A stretch of DNA of 64,000 nucleotides from Bombus terrestris (Eukaryota; Arthropoda; Insecta; Hymenoptera; Apidae): NCBI RefSeq assembly GCF_910591885.1, contig NC_063277.1, positions 9,548,001-9,612,000 of the forward strand, written 5' to 3'. The position numbers and the translations under genes were made by a program. How positions within the stretch are numbered: position 1 is the first letter of the stretch; every line of letters begins with the position of its first letter. The notes under the pieces were generated by a model that ran no database searches, was not told the origin of the DNA, and worked only from the letters and a program-made list of their open reading frames with translations. Below, one piece after another: positions 26,085-38,700 of this stretch.

Positions 26085-26689
26085 TAGTCCGTGCCATTCT
26101 TCTTTTTCTCATTCTCCTTTTTTTCGGCTACAATTTGATGAAAACTTTTTGCAATCAATTAATTCAAAGCAAAAATTGAATTACGCAGCGAGAAAAATGT
26201 TACCAGCGAACTTTCATCAACGTGGAAGTCAGCGTGTATTCGCTGCCACCGTATTGCTCGTAGTCCCCGAGGATGACGACGTAGGATCTCATTATTCGAT
26301 ATGGCTAAATACGTGCATCTAGAAAATGAAATGTTCCTCGCATTTGGATCGTACAGCAGCGGTAGCGATATATGGCTTAACTAACTTCCACGCGACTAAA
26401 ATTTCACGAAAGTTTATTCACTGTGTTCCGTTGGTATGTAGCTGTACTTTATTAAAACTGTATTTATTGATCTTGGCCTCTTTCTAACGCATTATGAATT
26501 CAAATATAGGATAATGAAGTTCCAATACGGAAGAATGTTTCGTGGAAATTTATTTCTCAGTTTAAGTTTGTGGTAGATTAGAGATTTTTATTATATTGCG
26601 TTATAACGTATGAAATACTGCTTCGAATTCTTTAGATTCCTCATTCTCTCATGCTGAAGATGGCTATTCACGTTTACTTTAATTTTCTT

Positions 26690-26860
26690 TTACTAATTAC
26701 ATATTTACAGTGAATATCGTGTAACTTCTATATACATTTACTAAAATTGATCCCAAATTTTACCAATACGATAAACGTATGTTCTTATAGTGGTGATAAA
26801 ATTTCAAAATATATTCCACAACACACACAACATACGTGTATACGTATATAAATATTTTGT
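26690..26860. mobile_element. Arm of the diverged TIR family, copy D
   Basis: TGTAACTTCTATATACATTT, CCCAAATTTTACCAATACG and AAAATTTCAAAATATATTCC appear in the same order as in the distal arms of copies A and C, with intermediate similarity. The arm ends in a CA-rich and TATACGTATA stretch. It lies 0.6 kb from copy A and could be an independent insertion. Boundaries are approximate. Confidence 0.45.
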
Positions 26861-28332
26861 ATGATAAGCTATGAAATATTTTCGTGAGCCTCTGTATATT
26901 AAGAACGGTAGATGAAAATTCTCTTTGCAGGTAATCATTCAAAGGAGATTGAATTTAAAAATTACGAGAAACAAATCTTTGGCGGTCGTAGGCACTGAGA
27001 CTAATGTACACAGAGTACGCCCCGGAAGATCTTTCAAGGGGAAAAGTTCTCTTCTTCTTTGCTTAACCTCTTTAACTTTTATAGACCAACCTCTCAAACT
27101 TTCATACTACGATAACTTCTACGTTTCCCTCGTATATCATGCAATTATTTTAGTTGTGTATACGTATACACACAGAAAAGTATCCAACGTCAGCATTGAA
27201 AATTATTTTCGATGACACGGAAAAGCGTTTAAGGAAAAAGTTCTTCGGCAAGGGGGAAGGCGGACGGCGCGGGAAGGCTTTACTTCGTGAAATTTCGAGA
27301 TCGCTTCAGGATGTACCGTCGTATCTGCCCGTATCGATTTCTATGGATACTTCAACGCTACAATCTCGAATATAGAATAGCTTCGATAATGCATGTTAAT
27401 GGAATTTTCACATCTCAAATAATGTATTAGTAATGTAACGAATAGTCATTAGTGATTTATAGAAAATGGGAAGTTGATAGTATATCCAAAAATTTGGAAA
27501 GATAAACATAAATATCGTAGAATTTTATTCTATTATAGAATTACAGATATTGTAGATTTTATTATCTACAGATTAATATCATTGAAATAAAACAAACTTC
27601 GGAGCTCTTATGTATGTTTCATATATAAGTTCATTTTGATAAATCATTCCAATATATTTCTTTTTTTTGTGAAGGTTTCAGTTTCAATAAATAAAGGACT
27701 TTTTACGTTTCAAAAGAAATTTCATCATAAAATTCAAACAAGAAATTATACTACATTAATTATGTCACATCGCAACCGTTTTTTACATTCTCCTTAAAAT
27801 AAAAAGAAAATCTTTTAACGATAGAAAAACACAATCAGGTTGAGAAAGTCTCAAGGAATGCAAGCTTAACTTTCGTATGATTTATTTACGATCTCCATAA
27901 AAGTTATTATAAAATACGAGTAAATCATGAGAGAAACGAAAAATCTGCTTCATTGCATCAAACGGTCTATCGGCGTTAATTTATGACATAAAAGAACAAA
28001 TTGGGAACGAAATAATTAAGTTTACAGAATTAAATGGAACGTGATTAACAGCTCAACAAGCTTTGGACTAAATAAAAATAAGGGATTTATACTGCAGATT
28101 TCTAATGAACGAATAAAGAACAAATAGAGAATTTGACTTCAATTCATCAGCGTATTTCGAATCAACGTATCCATCATCCAAACTATCAACAACAATACAT
28201 ACGAATGAACATTCGAATCAATAACGTTAGACACTCTGCAGGTTGTGTAGAAACGCTCCTAAACCATTAATTTCACGGGTTTCCCTTAACTGCGGATTCG
28301 ATAATGACGCGTGGATTATAGGTATCACTTAC

Positions 28333-28466
28333 CGCCACGTTGTTCAGAGTGAATGAGAGATGAGCCGGTGGTTTGGAGGGTGGTAAGCTACAATTTGCCC
28401 TCAAAGTGTCTCCGGCATCGTAACGTTCGCGTTCCGATACGATAATGGGCGTGCCTTCGGGTAGAA
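28333..28466 (-). CDS. beat: Beaten-path (Beat-I-like) internal exon: start of Ig domain 2
   Basis: This 134-bp exon opens the second Ig-like domain. The acceptor is TTATGTTTCAG and the donor is GTAAGTGATA. It enters with two bases, completing the codon from the exon at 45792, and exits in phase 0 after 44 codons. It reads LPEGTPIIVSERERYDAGDT, then LRANCSLPPSKP and a strand ending FTLNNVA. Cys25 is the first cysteine of Ig2, and NCS is a sequon. The LRANCS-PPS-P pattern is the best pointer to the Beat-I group. The intron before it is 17.3 kb. The exon carrying the rest of Ig2 and the Cys-rich C terminus should start in phase 0 at lower coordinates, but I could not recognise it in the remaining 28 kb. 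Reading through the donor meets a stop at 28273-28275. Confidence 0.9.
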
Positions 28467-29013
28467 CTGAAACATAATAATTCCATGAGTGTATCTCTTC
28501 TACTCATCGTCGACAGGTCGGTTATTCGTGCCTCGTTCAAACGATACAAACGACATTATACCGCCATTTTGCTACCTAGCCAAGCAACATATCCAATATT
28601 CAGGCGGCTATGAGGAACAGATTAGGTAGTTAGTTTTATGATATTTCCCGTCGACGTAGCTGCATGCGGAAGAAGAAAACCGAAGGATGAAATAGAAGCT
28701 TGATTAATTATCTCTATTCAATTTTTGAAGATAATTTTTGTACAATCATTATAAAGGGATTAAAAATGCATTCAGAATACGAACATATTGATTAAGATAT
28801 AAAATATATACAGAGGAAGCTGATATACATATATATGCAATCAGAAAAAGCAAACTTCAATCCGCATATTTCACAATCATCCAAATTTCTAGAATCTGCA
28901 TTGTGAATTTCTAAAATTCCTATGACATATGTATAACGAATGATCCGAGTGATCAATTCGACCATTCTAATAGCTCTATTGTTAAATTCTTCATGGACAT
29001 TCATATATTCTAT

Positions 29014-29031
29014 AAAAAAAAAAAAAAAAAA
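29014..29031. repeat. Poly(A) run, 18 bp
   Basis: Eighteen consecutive A within the 17.3-kb intron. No associated element is seen. Confidence 0.9.
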
Positions 29032-29610
29032 TATTTGAAAAGATTAATATCGCAGTAGTTCGAAGTACAGTCGAATCATCCTAATCAGAATATTTTAGAC
29101 AATTATGGAATTACACCCGAGAATCAGTGCAACTATTTTCCTTCTAACGGCGATGGAATATATTATGTATTATACATCTGGGTAGTAGCAATGCCGGTGG
29201 ATACGGATCGAATTAATCTTGTTCACAGCCATTTCGTTGATTTAATTCTGTAACAAGGCGTTCCACTGCGGGTTAAACGAATCGTGTTGTAACAATCTGC
29301 ATTTCGCCACTACCGGGAAGATTTTCTAGAACGAAAAAGAAGAGCGCACTGAGAGAATCTCGAATCGATTGATTTGAAATAAACGAGACCTTTCGTAGTT
29401 CAACCGCACGCATTCGACTTTCCATTAAGTATATTGGATTTTCGAACGCTGTCGACAAATCTTTCGAGACAATCCGAATAATGGTATAAAGTAGGTCGTG
29501 GTATTGTTACAAAATATTAACGATATAAGTTTCATTCGTGTTGGAAGAATAACAAGAACGGCTCGAGGAAATCGTGGCTCCTGGCGACATATGTACGGTA
29601 TCGTACATAC

Positions 29611-29812
29611 AGGGTGTCCCAAGTTCTTGTCAAAATTAAACTATCGCTCGAAGACTATAGGAAAAGACACGGTAAATATAATACTTGCTGATTTTTAATT
29701 TTAATATCGCTTTATGATTAAAACGGAATCCTTCCACATAAAAGAGCTAAAAGTAAGAAAGGACTTGTTAGGAATTAATGCTTCGTTTTATGGGAAAATT
29801 GCGGGACACCCT
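29611..29812. mobile_element. Short TIR element with AGGGTGTCCC ends (202 bp)
   Basis: AGGGTGTCCC at 29611-29620 is matched by its exact inverse GGGACACCCT at 29803-29812. The flanking GTACAT (29603-29608) and ATGTAC (29813-29818) extend the symmetry outward. The interior is AT-rich with no open frame of note. AGGGTGTCCC termini recur on many arthropod DNA elements, but I cannot assign a superfamily because the target-site duplication is unclear. Confidence 0.6.
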
Positions 29813-32800
29813 ATGTACTGGCTCTATTGTGACAATAAACTTAGAAGTTGAGAATGGTTGGGATACAACCGTGAATTATTTCATTTGAAATTTTAAATGA
29901 GAGTATTTCGTAACATCGTGGATAATTGCGCAGATACAATATGTATTATATTTTTATGTCATCGTTTCGTACATTTTTGCGGATTGGAACAGGTAACTAT
30001 CGCTTGGAACGAATGTCCGTAACATGTTACATCGAAATCACATTGAATAAAACATTCAACATTGATCAATGGAAATACGTTGCCAAACAACGTTAACAAC
30101 TTCGGTTTGGGACAATATTCGATACAAAACCGTGTTTTCGAAGTACCACCTTAATTGAAAGCTTCTGCAAATTTTACATCAAAAACGTATGTACAATAGC
30201 ATCATGTTAGTCGAGAGTCATCTGCACGTGCTCGTTTCAAAAATATGAAATTTGCGTTGAAATTTTTTAACTAATTAAGGAGAGGAAGACGATAAGGTAG
30301 AAAAAACATTTTTGATATTTTAGATGAGTATTTAGGTAATTAGACAGGAGGTTATAAATGTAGTAATATATAGCGCACAATCTTTGAGATTTTACTATAT
30401 CTATTACATTGAAGCATTACGAAAACAAATAAGTAGCGCATTCCAATATTATTATTATACTCTCTTAACAAATTTATATGACGTATAAAATAAAATTAGA
30501 AAAACGCGTGTAATACCTAAATTACCAAACTTTTGAAAATAACATAACTTCAAATACCTTAAATCTCATAATAATAATAATAATGATATTGCACCATTTG
30601 GATTATAATTACATATCGCAAGTTCCAATATTAACCAAATAATTATTTATTACAATTATACCATTAAGATTGTTGTATATCACATACGAACCAACTCTCG
30701 TCAAATGTTAGCATAACAAGAGTGACCACAAGAGAATAGGAATTGTTCCAAAATTAATTGCAGGATACAAAATGGTAGAACGTTAGTAGCACTCGTTTTA
30801 CCGAGCACTAATTGGTGTCTCGTGATGCACACGCCACTTCAACGAGCTAACGAGTAGGGAGTTTAGACCGGCTATTATCGCATTTAATTTTACAATCGAG
30901 CGAATTCACAACGCACGAAGATCGTTGTTGCACGCCGCCACCTCTCTCACTTATCTAGAACCCGAACGACAGCTGAAACTAGAACCGATTACCGCGAACC
31001 GAAGCGAGGGAAATAACCGTTTACCCTCCTCTCACCTTGTCGGTGATAAACCGGTGATTCGCAAAACTATAGAACGACTAATCGAATTTCAGTTATGTTA
31101 TCGTCTTCCGTCTATGACTGCTGTTCTAACCTGATTGCTTTTACAGCCACTACCAATCTAAGCCCATTTTGTACAGCAACTGCAAATATGATTTCACATT
31201 TTCAAATATAAACAAATTTTACGGAGGGATTCGTAGAAAATTGGAGAGAAAGAAAGAAGATGGATCTGTTTCAACTGAGAAAACTTTGCCTACATTGGTT
31301 TAACATTTACCTACGCTTCAATATCCTAATTATAGGTTTCAACATGTTTGACAATCAGATTTGCCATGTAATTTTACGATACGCGTGTGATATCGTGCTA
31401 ATCGAATGCAAATTGCAAATTATGAAATTTTCTGGCATGAGTTGTATAATAGCTTGGATAAAGTGTATATGCAAAAATATAAATCTGAATTTTGTATGAA
31501 AATTATGTGTCAGTTTGTGGTATGTAATATATGTATAAATATGTAAATTCTAAACTGCGACTACTCGTTTCTGACAGAAGTTTGAATTTTTATCTTAGCT
31601 GAAATGTGGTAAAGAATTTTCAGAATCCCAACGATTGAGCTTTTTCAATTGCAAAGAGCCATAACGAACAAGTACATAATGAAACAATTTAATGAACAAA
31701 ATTACTAATCTGAGAGATTAAATGGGTATAGTATGGTAAAAATATGGACGTCAAAGATTAAGTATGAGCATAAAATGTAGTGAAGATTTCATGTATGTGT
31801 GTGTGACTATAGCGTAATGAAAAAGCAGTTGGTTTTGGGATTACTGTACACAATAATTTAATTGATAATTGAATATATGATTGCAAGTCTTGTTACGAAA
31901 TTCAACATCGATTATCTCGCATTCCCGATAAAAAAAGTAAGGTAACTCATGTCTCCCTTTAAGCTCTTTGGTTAAAACAGTAAATCCTCTAAAATTATCT
32001 AATCAGTGTATATATTCTTGTCAAGTATTATAATTGACGCCTGCAGTAAAATGCAGCGTCTCCATTTCCATGAATTCTAAGTATAATCGTTAGTCCCTAT
32101 TTACGGAGAGAATTATGTTCTCGAATTGACAATGTCCAATTACGCTGTTTAAGCTAATGGAAGGGAGCATCATGGTATTGACCAATTCTCACTGAAACAG
32201 ATGAACTTGCGGAACCAGTATTAGTACACGCGTTTCAGCAAGCAAATCGATTTCCATTGATCTACAGTCGATTTGTATTTATTCATCGCTACATTCATTT
32301 CGAATCTTTTCGATTGCCGTTTGAAACAAGATTGTCTTGAAACATTGCATTATTAAGTTAGTATACTGTGGCAATACATAATTAACAATGAAATATAATA
32401 ATATAAGCAGTAAACTTGACATGTAGTTTTAGGGTTATAGAAATCTTGACAGATAAATATAGAGTTGCTCATGCTAAATATAGAGTTATTTAATGAAACG
32501 TATTACAATAAAATTTATTATATAGTATATGAAACAATAAAGGTATAGCAAATCAAATAATATTATAATGCAAACTCTAGACATGATTAATAGATGTTAA
32601 ATACTAACTAGAATAAAATACCTAAAAGTCAATTATTTATATATATATTCATTTATGTCCGTCGTTAATTGAAATTAGAATTCTGTACAGTTCTTTTTTA
32701 TAACTTTCTACATTTAGAATTTTTTGCATCAACACGAATTAATTTTTTGACATGGAACTGGTCGACATATAGCAGTTGATCAAAGGAATATATAAACGGT

Positions 32801-35686
32801 TGAATGCGGTTGAGTTTAATTCCAATTTTCAGAGAGATACGGAAATTAATATCAAAAGTCAATTCTCATTGACGCAGGGATGAAACAGCGTATTATGATT
32901 TAAGCTGCAATCTGGTTTTTCAATCTTCGATATTTACGACGAGATGAATGGAATTCAGATAGTACTAATCGATATAAAAGTCATTCTCATCGACGTTCCA
33001 CGGAATTCAGAAGAAAGTACAATTTTTCTTCGACTACGTGAAAACTGCAGCAGGCCCAGATTCGTTTACTTTAAGAACATCCCACGGTATTATCGTAAAA
33101 TATGAAATTCATATCCGTACCAGCGCAAAGTCTACCTCGTCTAGCGCGAAAAATTTCTATCCTTAGACCCAAGTGCTGCTAATAAAGAACCCGTTCTATG
33201 GATATTATTCTCCCGTCGACGATAACGTTTTTCACCAAAAACCTGAAATGTCATGTCTTACACGTTCAACTGTGAGGTGACATTAACGATTATTAAACCG
33301 CGAATATTTATGTAATTTTTATAATTATTCATAATTTTTCTGAATATGATTTCAGCTAGGTAGATATATTTTTTTATATTTATCGCAGTGTGTCAGATTT
33401 GCGTAAGAAACAGGTGAGGGTCGAGTAAAATCTTATCAAATTACATGTGTCCTTTATCAGACATTTATAAGATAATCAAAGTCTTAAACATTTTTTTTTA
33501 AAGTCAAATAACTACTTTACTACATCACTTTGAATATTTTATATGTTTTTACATCTTTAAAATTACATCAAAAATGGACGAAATTATGAATTAAATCTAA
33601 AATTTTTTCTTTACTTTTGAAGAACATTGAGGTAATACTAAAATACTTTTCTAACTTTAAATCACTTTGACAGATATAATATTTGTATTTTTTTACTTAC
33701 ATAAATGTTAACTAGTAAAATGATATATCCATTATTAATAACGTTAACCATGTATATGTATTTTCATTTTAAATTTGTTGATTGTGCTTCAAATATCATT
33801 GTGTACAACTAACCTAGCACAGTCAAAGGCATATGTAACCAATATAGTCTAATCTTGCCTTAACCAACCCAAAACCTAATCCAGTCTAATATGCTTAACA
33901 TGTCTGATTAGAACATAATCTACCTAACCCTGGTCTCTATTACTAAGACAGTTAAGCGTACTATCATAAGTAAGTTTTCAGCAGACGTTGTTGTTACAAC
34001 ACTGAAGACTGATAAGGACGTTAATATTAAGTCCTCGAATTGGAGTATTAAAACAATAGTAAATATGTTATATAAATTTATTTCGAAATTTATTCTAAAT
34101 AAATAAGATTACTGGAAATATTTTCTTATGGTAGTTTCACGATCGCGGAATTCGTAAGGTTATACTACTTGTAAGTCAGTACTACTGTACGTTGTACAAT
34201 ATTTTTCGCTGTTGAAGTCACATAAATTATAATTTTGCAGGTTACGGCGGTACTGTATGGGGGAGTGCAAGTGATCTGACACTGTAGCAGACGAAAAGAA
34301 TGTAATTTTGTTTATTAAAACATAGAATGGAACGTATAGAAAACATTTTCTTTTAGAAAATTTGTAGAAGGTTTTATAAGAAATTTACTTCGCTGTAAAT
34401 AAAATGTATACAAGACAATTTATTCAAAACGATTATTATTCTATTATAAGTGTCTTAATCTATCAGTTCTTACAATTTCAATAAGACTGTCCTCTTATTT
34501 TTATGCGCAGATTATGCCTTTCCCATTCGATAAGAAATATCGATAACTCTCTATAAATCGTAATACCACAATAAGACTTCGATTTTAATAAAAAACATTT
34601 GTAATCTGATCTCGTAAAATTTTATTTCATTCTCATGCACTTCTTATGCTGATTTGGAAAGTTGGAATAAATGTAAAACAGCGATATGCCGTATAAATTG
34701 TTTTATTAGTTGCGAACGGTCGTATTCCTAAATATACAGAAACTTCATTGTTCCTCTTCGACAAAAGAATTCGCAGATTCAACAATTTACATTTTTTACT
34801 TGACTTTTTACTACCGTATCAATTTATCACCAAATGAGAAGTAAATTGAGAATAAAACTAGGAAACCGAGTTTTATTAGTACTGTATAATTTTATGACTG
34901 AGTATACGGGAATTTCATTCTTTCATATTCGACGAAAGAGTTTACAACGAAAAAGTAAATTTAATTGTTTATCCGTTCATTCCATTGATTTATTATCACC
35001 AACTGAGGATTCAGTCGGGAAAAAATTAGAAAACGGAGCGATTGAAACCTTTGCAGGTATTTTTGTTCTCGAACAACGTATGAACATTCTAGCTATTCTG
35101 CTTTCTTTCGAAATTGTGCACATACGTATACGTGCAGGCATGCGTGTGTCAACGAAATACGTGCGGATTTATACAGGGTCGTTTCGTTTCGTAACGCAAC
35201 CGAATTTCGCGTACACATCGCGACATTATCGCTTAGTCGACAGGATCGGAGGATGGGGGTTGCGCGTTGCAGCTAATTTGTGTCGCCGAAAGTGTTTTAT
35301 ACGGACGAATTCGTCCATGGCCCATGGAATATTGCTCGATACAAACGATCCATGAATCCCGCGGATTTGAATGGGCCACGGTTCGCCGGGATTTCGACAG
35401 GCATCGCGTATCATTCGATCATCAATCTTGTTGCTCGCTTATCGCTAGCCGATTTCAAAATTGCTCTCGCTCTTTACGTTCTGCGTATGTATGTTGGTCA
35501 ACAACTGTTTAATCTACACCGGATGTAATGGTAAATGACATAAACTATGAACGTACCAATCGAAAAAGTTGTAAACGTTTTTTTATACAATAATTATGCA
35601 AAGAGGAAAGCTTTAATATAGATACATGGTGTGCGTATACTTTGTGTATGATATGATGTATAAATGATATGATATGATGAGAAGTG

Positions 35687-35735
35687 ACAAGTGTACTTGT
35701 GTATGTTAATAAACAAGTGTACTGTGTATGTTAAT
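35687..35735. repeat. Short tandem duplication
   Basis: ACAAGTGTACTTGTGTATG (from 35687) and ACAAGTGTACTGTGTATG (from 35713) are two copies of a unit of about 24 bp, with one single-base gap. Confidence 0.9.
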
Positions 35736-38700
35736 TTTTTGATCTCGGTATCATTTGACTGAAACAGTCGAAAAAGACTTGGTAGGTTCACAAATATAGG
35801 TTTCTTGGAAATAAATGATCAATCGGTCTGGTAAAGAATCGAACAATTGAACACTGTAACAAACAATTTAATAACATGGAACTGATTATTGAATTTCAAA
35901 ATAGCTTATCGTGTTTATGATGATGTATTTATTATTTGATTATTCCTAAGCGTAAAAAAGTCGATTAATATTCTATGGTACTGAGAGAATACGGGGGTAG
36001 GTATATTTTAAATGTAAAGAACGTTACAAAAAAGGTATTTATGACTTAAAAAATGGTGAAACAACAAGAAGAGTGTATTAATATAGTCAAGTGCGGCGTT
36101 ATTATATAGTAAAAAAATATAAGATTATATACCTATACGTATCAGTATAGCCTGAACAAATTAGAATAATGGTAACAGAAACGTTGTTTAACTTTGATAC
36201 GTTCATTGCCGAGTAAATGTCGCATCATAATCACGGTGTCCATTTAATTGTAGCGTCATTTCTGTTGATGTTTCGATGGAACAGAAAAAATAATAGCAAA
36301 GGAAAAGAAAAAGAAAGAGAACGAGATATTTCTCGCCGATGAAACAACTCTCTGTCATCAATTACGTGGATACAGTTAATTCATTACGAAGCTGTCGACT
36401 GAATTCGTTTTTTGTCTCGTCAGAGTGTGAACTTGTAATTGCGTGCCTGGCTGTACGATGCGGAGACTTGGAATTGCATTAACTAATTTTCCCCCGTTTT
36501 TTTTTTTACCTCCTACCTGAAATGTCGTAACGTATTTATCGACCGGTTAAACGTAACGACCGATCAACGAAATCGTTCGAAAATTGGTTTTTAAACCTTC
36601 CACCTCGCTCGCACACTGTCAACGAATCAAATAGAACCCGAGTGATTGCACAGTTGACTGAATACAAAGAGACTATAACATTATTGTATCAAAAAATTGA
36701 ACGGACGTCTTGTTTGAACAGGCACCTTGTTCAGACGGTTTTAAATTGCTCTATATTGCATTATCCACCTTGTTATATTATTATGTCACTGTATAATTGA
36801 TAGGATAATGAAAATTTTCCAAAGAGTACACTTTACTTGAAGAATATTTTTAAATTTTCCGATAGAAAGACGAATGAAGCTTTTTCAAATACTTTATGTT
36901 CTATGTATCCATGTTGATTTAAGATGCAACGTTCGAAGTACTATTTGTGGTACTTTTAAGGTTGGATATTTGATAAAATTGGGTGAACCTGAACTCTACG
37001 AAACAAAATTCATTTTAGAAAAATATGTGCGAAATAGGTAAAACAATTAGGGTAAGTTTGTTGAATTAAATAATTTACAATATTTATATTATTTTAGAAT
37101 TAACTGGAGTTGAGTTAAATTTATGTATCCTTCCATTTTTAATTGGTTGCTTATTGTACAAAAGAATCTTAGATACTTTATTACTGTTCTTCGTTCTTCG
37201 ATTGCTTTAATTAAGAATATATTACACGACATTGTGTGGCTTTCTATGTAAAACGTGTCTTGTCTTGTTTAAAAAAAATATGTGCCGTCATCGCAAAAGG
37301 GATCAGTGCAAAAATTGTAAGATTGCAGTGAAAATTTAATTTAAAGTTAAAATACATTGTTAAATTAAATAATACATACGCAAGTGAAAAGAAAATGTTC
37401 TCTTTGTAAAACGGAATGATTAAATGTATTCTTTCGACTCTTAATTATTCCCTTGGTCTCCCTTGGTTCCTTGAAATTCGTTCCAAGAAGTGTTCGGAAC
37501 CTGAACTATGAGAATTGATTAAAGTTCAGAGCGCACGCAAGGAATAGTTTCTCGCTGCACCGTCATTCTTTTCTAATGCTTGCTGATTCCAGAAATCGTT
37601 CAACTACTTATATTGCTTTCATTGCAAGAGTTCGTATTATTTGTTAATAGACATCCATCGATTTCTCTAGTTATCTCTCGAGTTTCAGTCCTCTAGTACG
37701 AAAAAAAAAAAATATATATATAGATAACAAACACATTTATTGTAGAATATTTAGGTATTTTTAGAAACTGTATCTAATATGCAAAAACGCTCCTTATAGT
37801 ATTTAAAAGATACAGCACAAATCTCTATTTGCATTTCATTTCCTTAATTGTGTTTTTATAATTCTTTTCTCTATGATTTATGGATTAATTCTTTAAAAAA
37901 TGATTCATAGCGTACACTGTAAAGGCAACTAAATTAAAAAATGAAACTTATGTCTTTAATAAACAGAGTTACATAAAATAAAATTGCCTAAACAAAATGT
38001 AATAAATGTTACAGAGGAATTTATTCCTCAGACCTTCAACTTTAACATAATTCTTCAAAATTCACGGAAGTGTATAGTTTGTATATTTATTAAAAATTCA
38101 CTATGTATTCTATCTTACATTTACTTTTATCACTTCTTAATATTTTTATTATTCGCAACTTATTGTCAAACATATCTTTATCAGACAGCGTTTAATTTTT
38201 ACGTTATCAAAGTTCGATTATCTAGTGCTCAAATGCATAGAATCTTAGATATAGAGTTCTCTGAGAACTAGCTCGCGAAGTTTGAAATCCTAATATTCGC
38301 ACGATTTAACGTTTGTATGAGAGCAACTTTCTGACGAATTGAAATCGGTGCTGCAATTTCATTCGTTACGTCGAATACATTGCATGAAGGGACGTGGACA
38401 GCGAATTTAATAAAAATCAATTTCGCGTAATTGTTTGCAGAATGTCCGAAATCCGAGATAAAAGTGCCGATCCACGTGCCGTGAGACGAGAGAACCTCAC
38501 ATGAGTATTCCAAGCGTATGTAGTCGAGAATATTTTCCATGGTAACGTTCGTATTCTTACCGCACACGCTTGAAATTCATAGGCCATTCGAAGAACCGAG
38601 CAAGAAGAAGCATCAAAATTATCATACATTTCCTGATCCTTATTTCTTTAAACTACTCTTTCGGATGGATGGAAACGCTCGGTCAAATAAATGCATCTCA

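Larger units (their letters stand above)
1..28332 (-). other. Downstream intron of the beat-like gene (at least partly), no recognised exon
   Basis: The GTAAGT donor at 28332 opens an intron whose acceptor was not located. The missing exon must start in phase 0 and encode the remaining Ig2 strands with the second Ig2 cysteine. I read the minus-strand frames of the G+C-rich patches by eye (around 0.9-1.2, 5.4-5.9, 7.5-8.3, 8.9-9.3, 12.6-13.0, 14.6-15.8, 19.5-20.0, 22.0-22.3, 25.2-25.4 and 26.2-26.3 kb) and saw no Beat-like segment. Most of this region is therefore intron, or intron followed by intergenic sequence. It contains the nested mariner, several diverged TIR elements and the tRNA-like locus, listed separately. 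The rest is AT-rich with no assignable feature. Confidence 0.5.

Noticed and set aside
26180..26320. Minus-strand frame considered as the missing Ig2 exon
   Set aside because: It could not be aligned to the Beat Ig2 pattern, lacks the expected cysteine context and has no convincing splice sites.
33800..33930. CCTAA/CTAACC-rich stretch resembling interstitial telomeric TTAGG repeats
   Set aside because: The words are irregular and interrupted with no consecutive perfect units, so chance is adequate.
34834..35355. 173-codon plus-strand open frame
   Set aside because: No domain or family similarity seen, no supporting splice or promoter context, and it lies inside a beat-like intron on the opposite strand.
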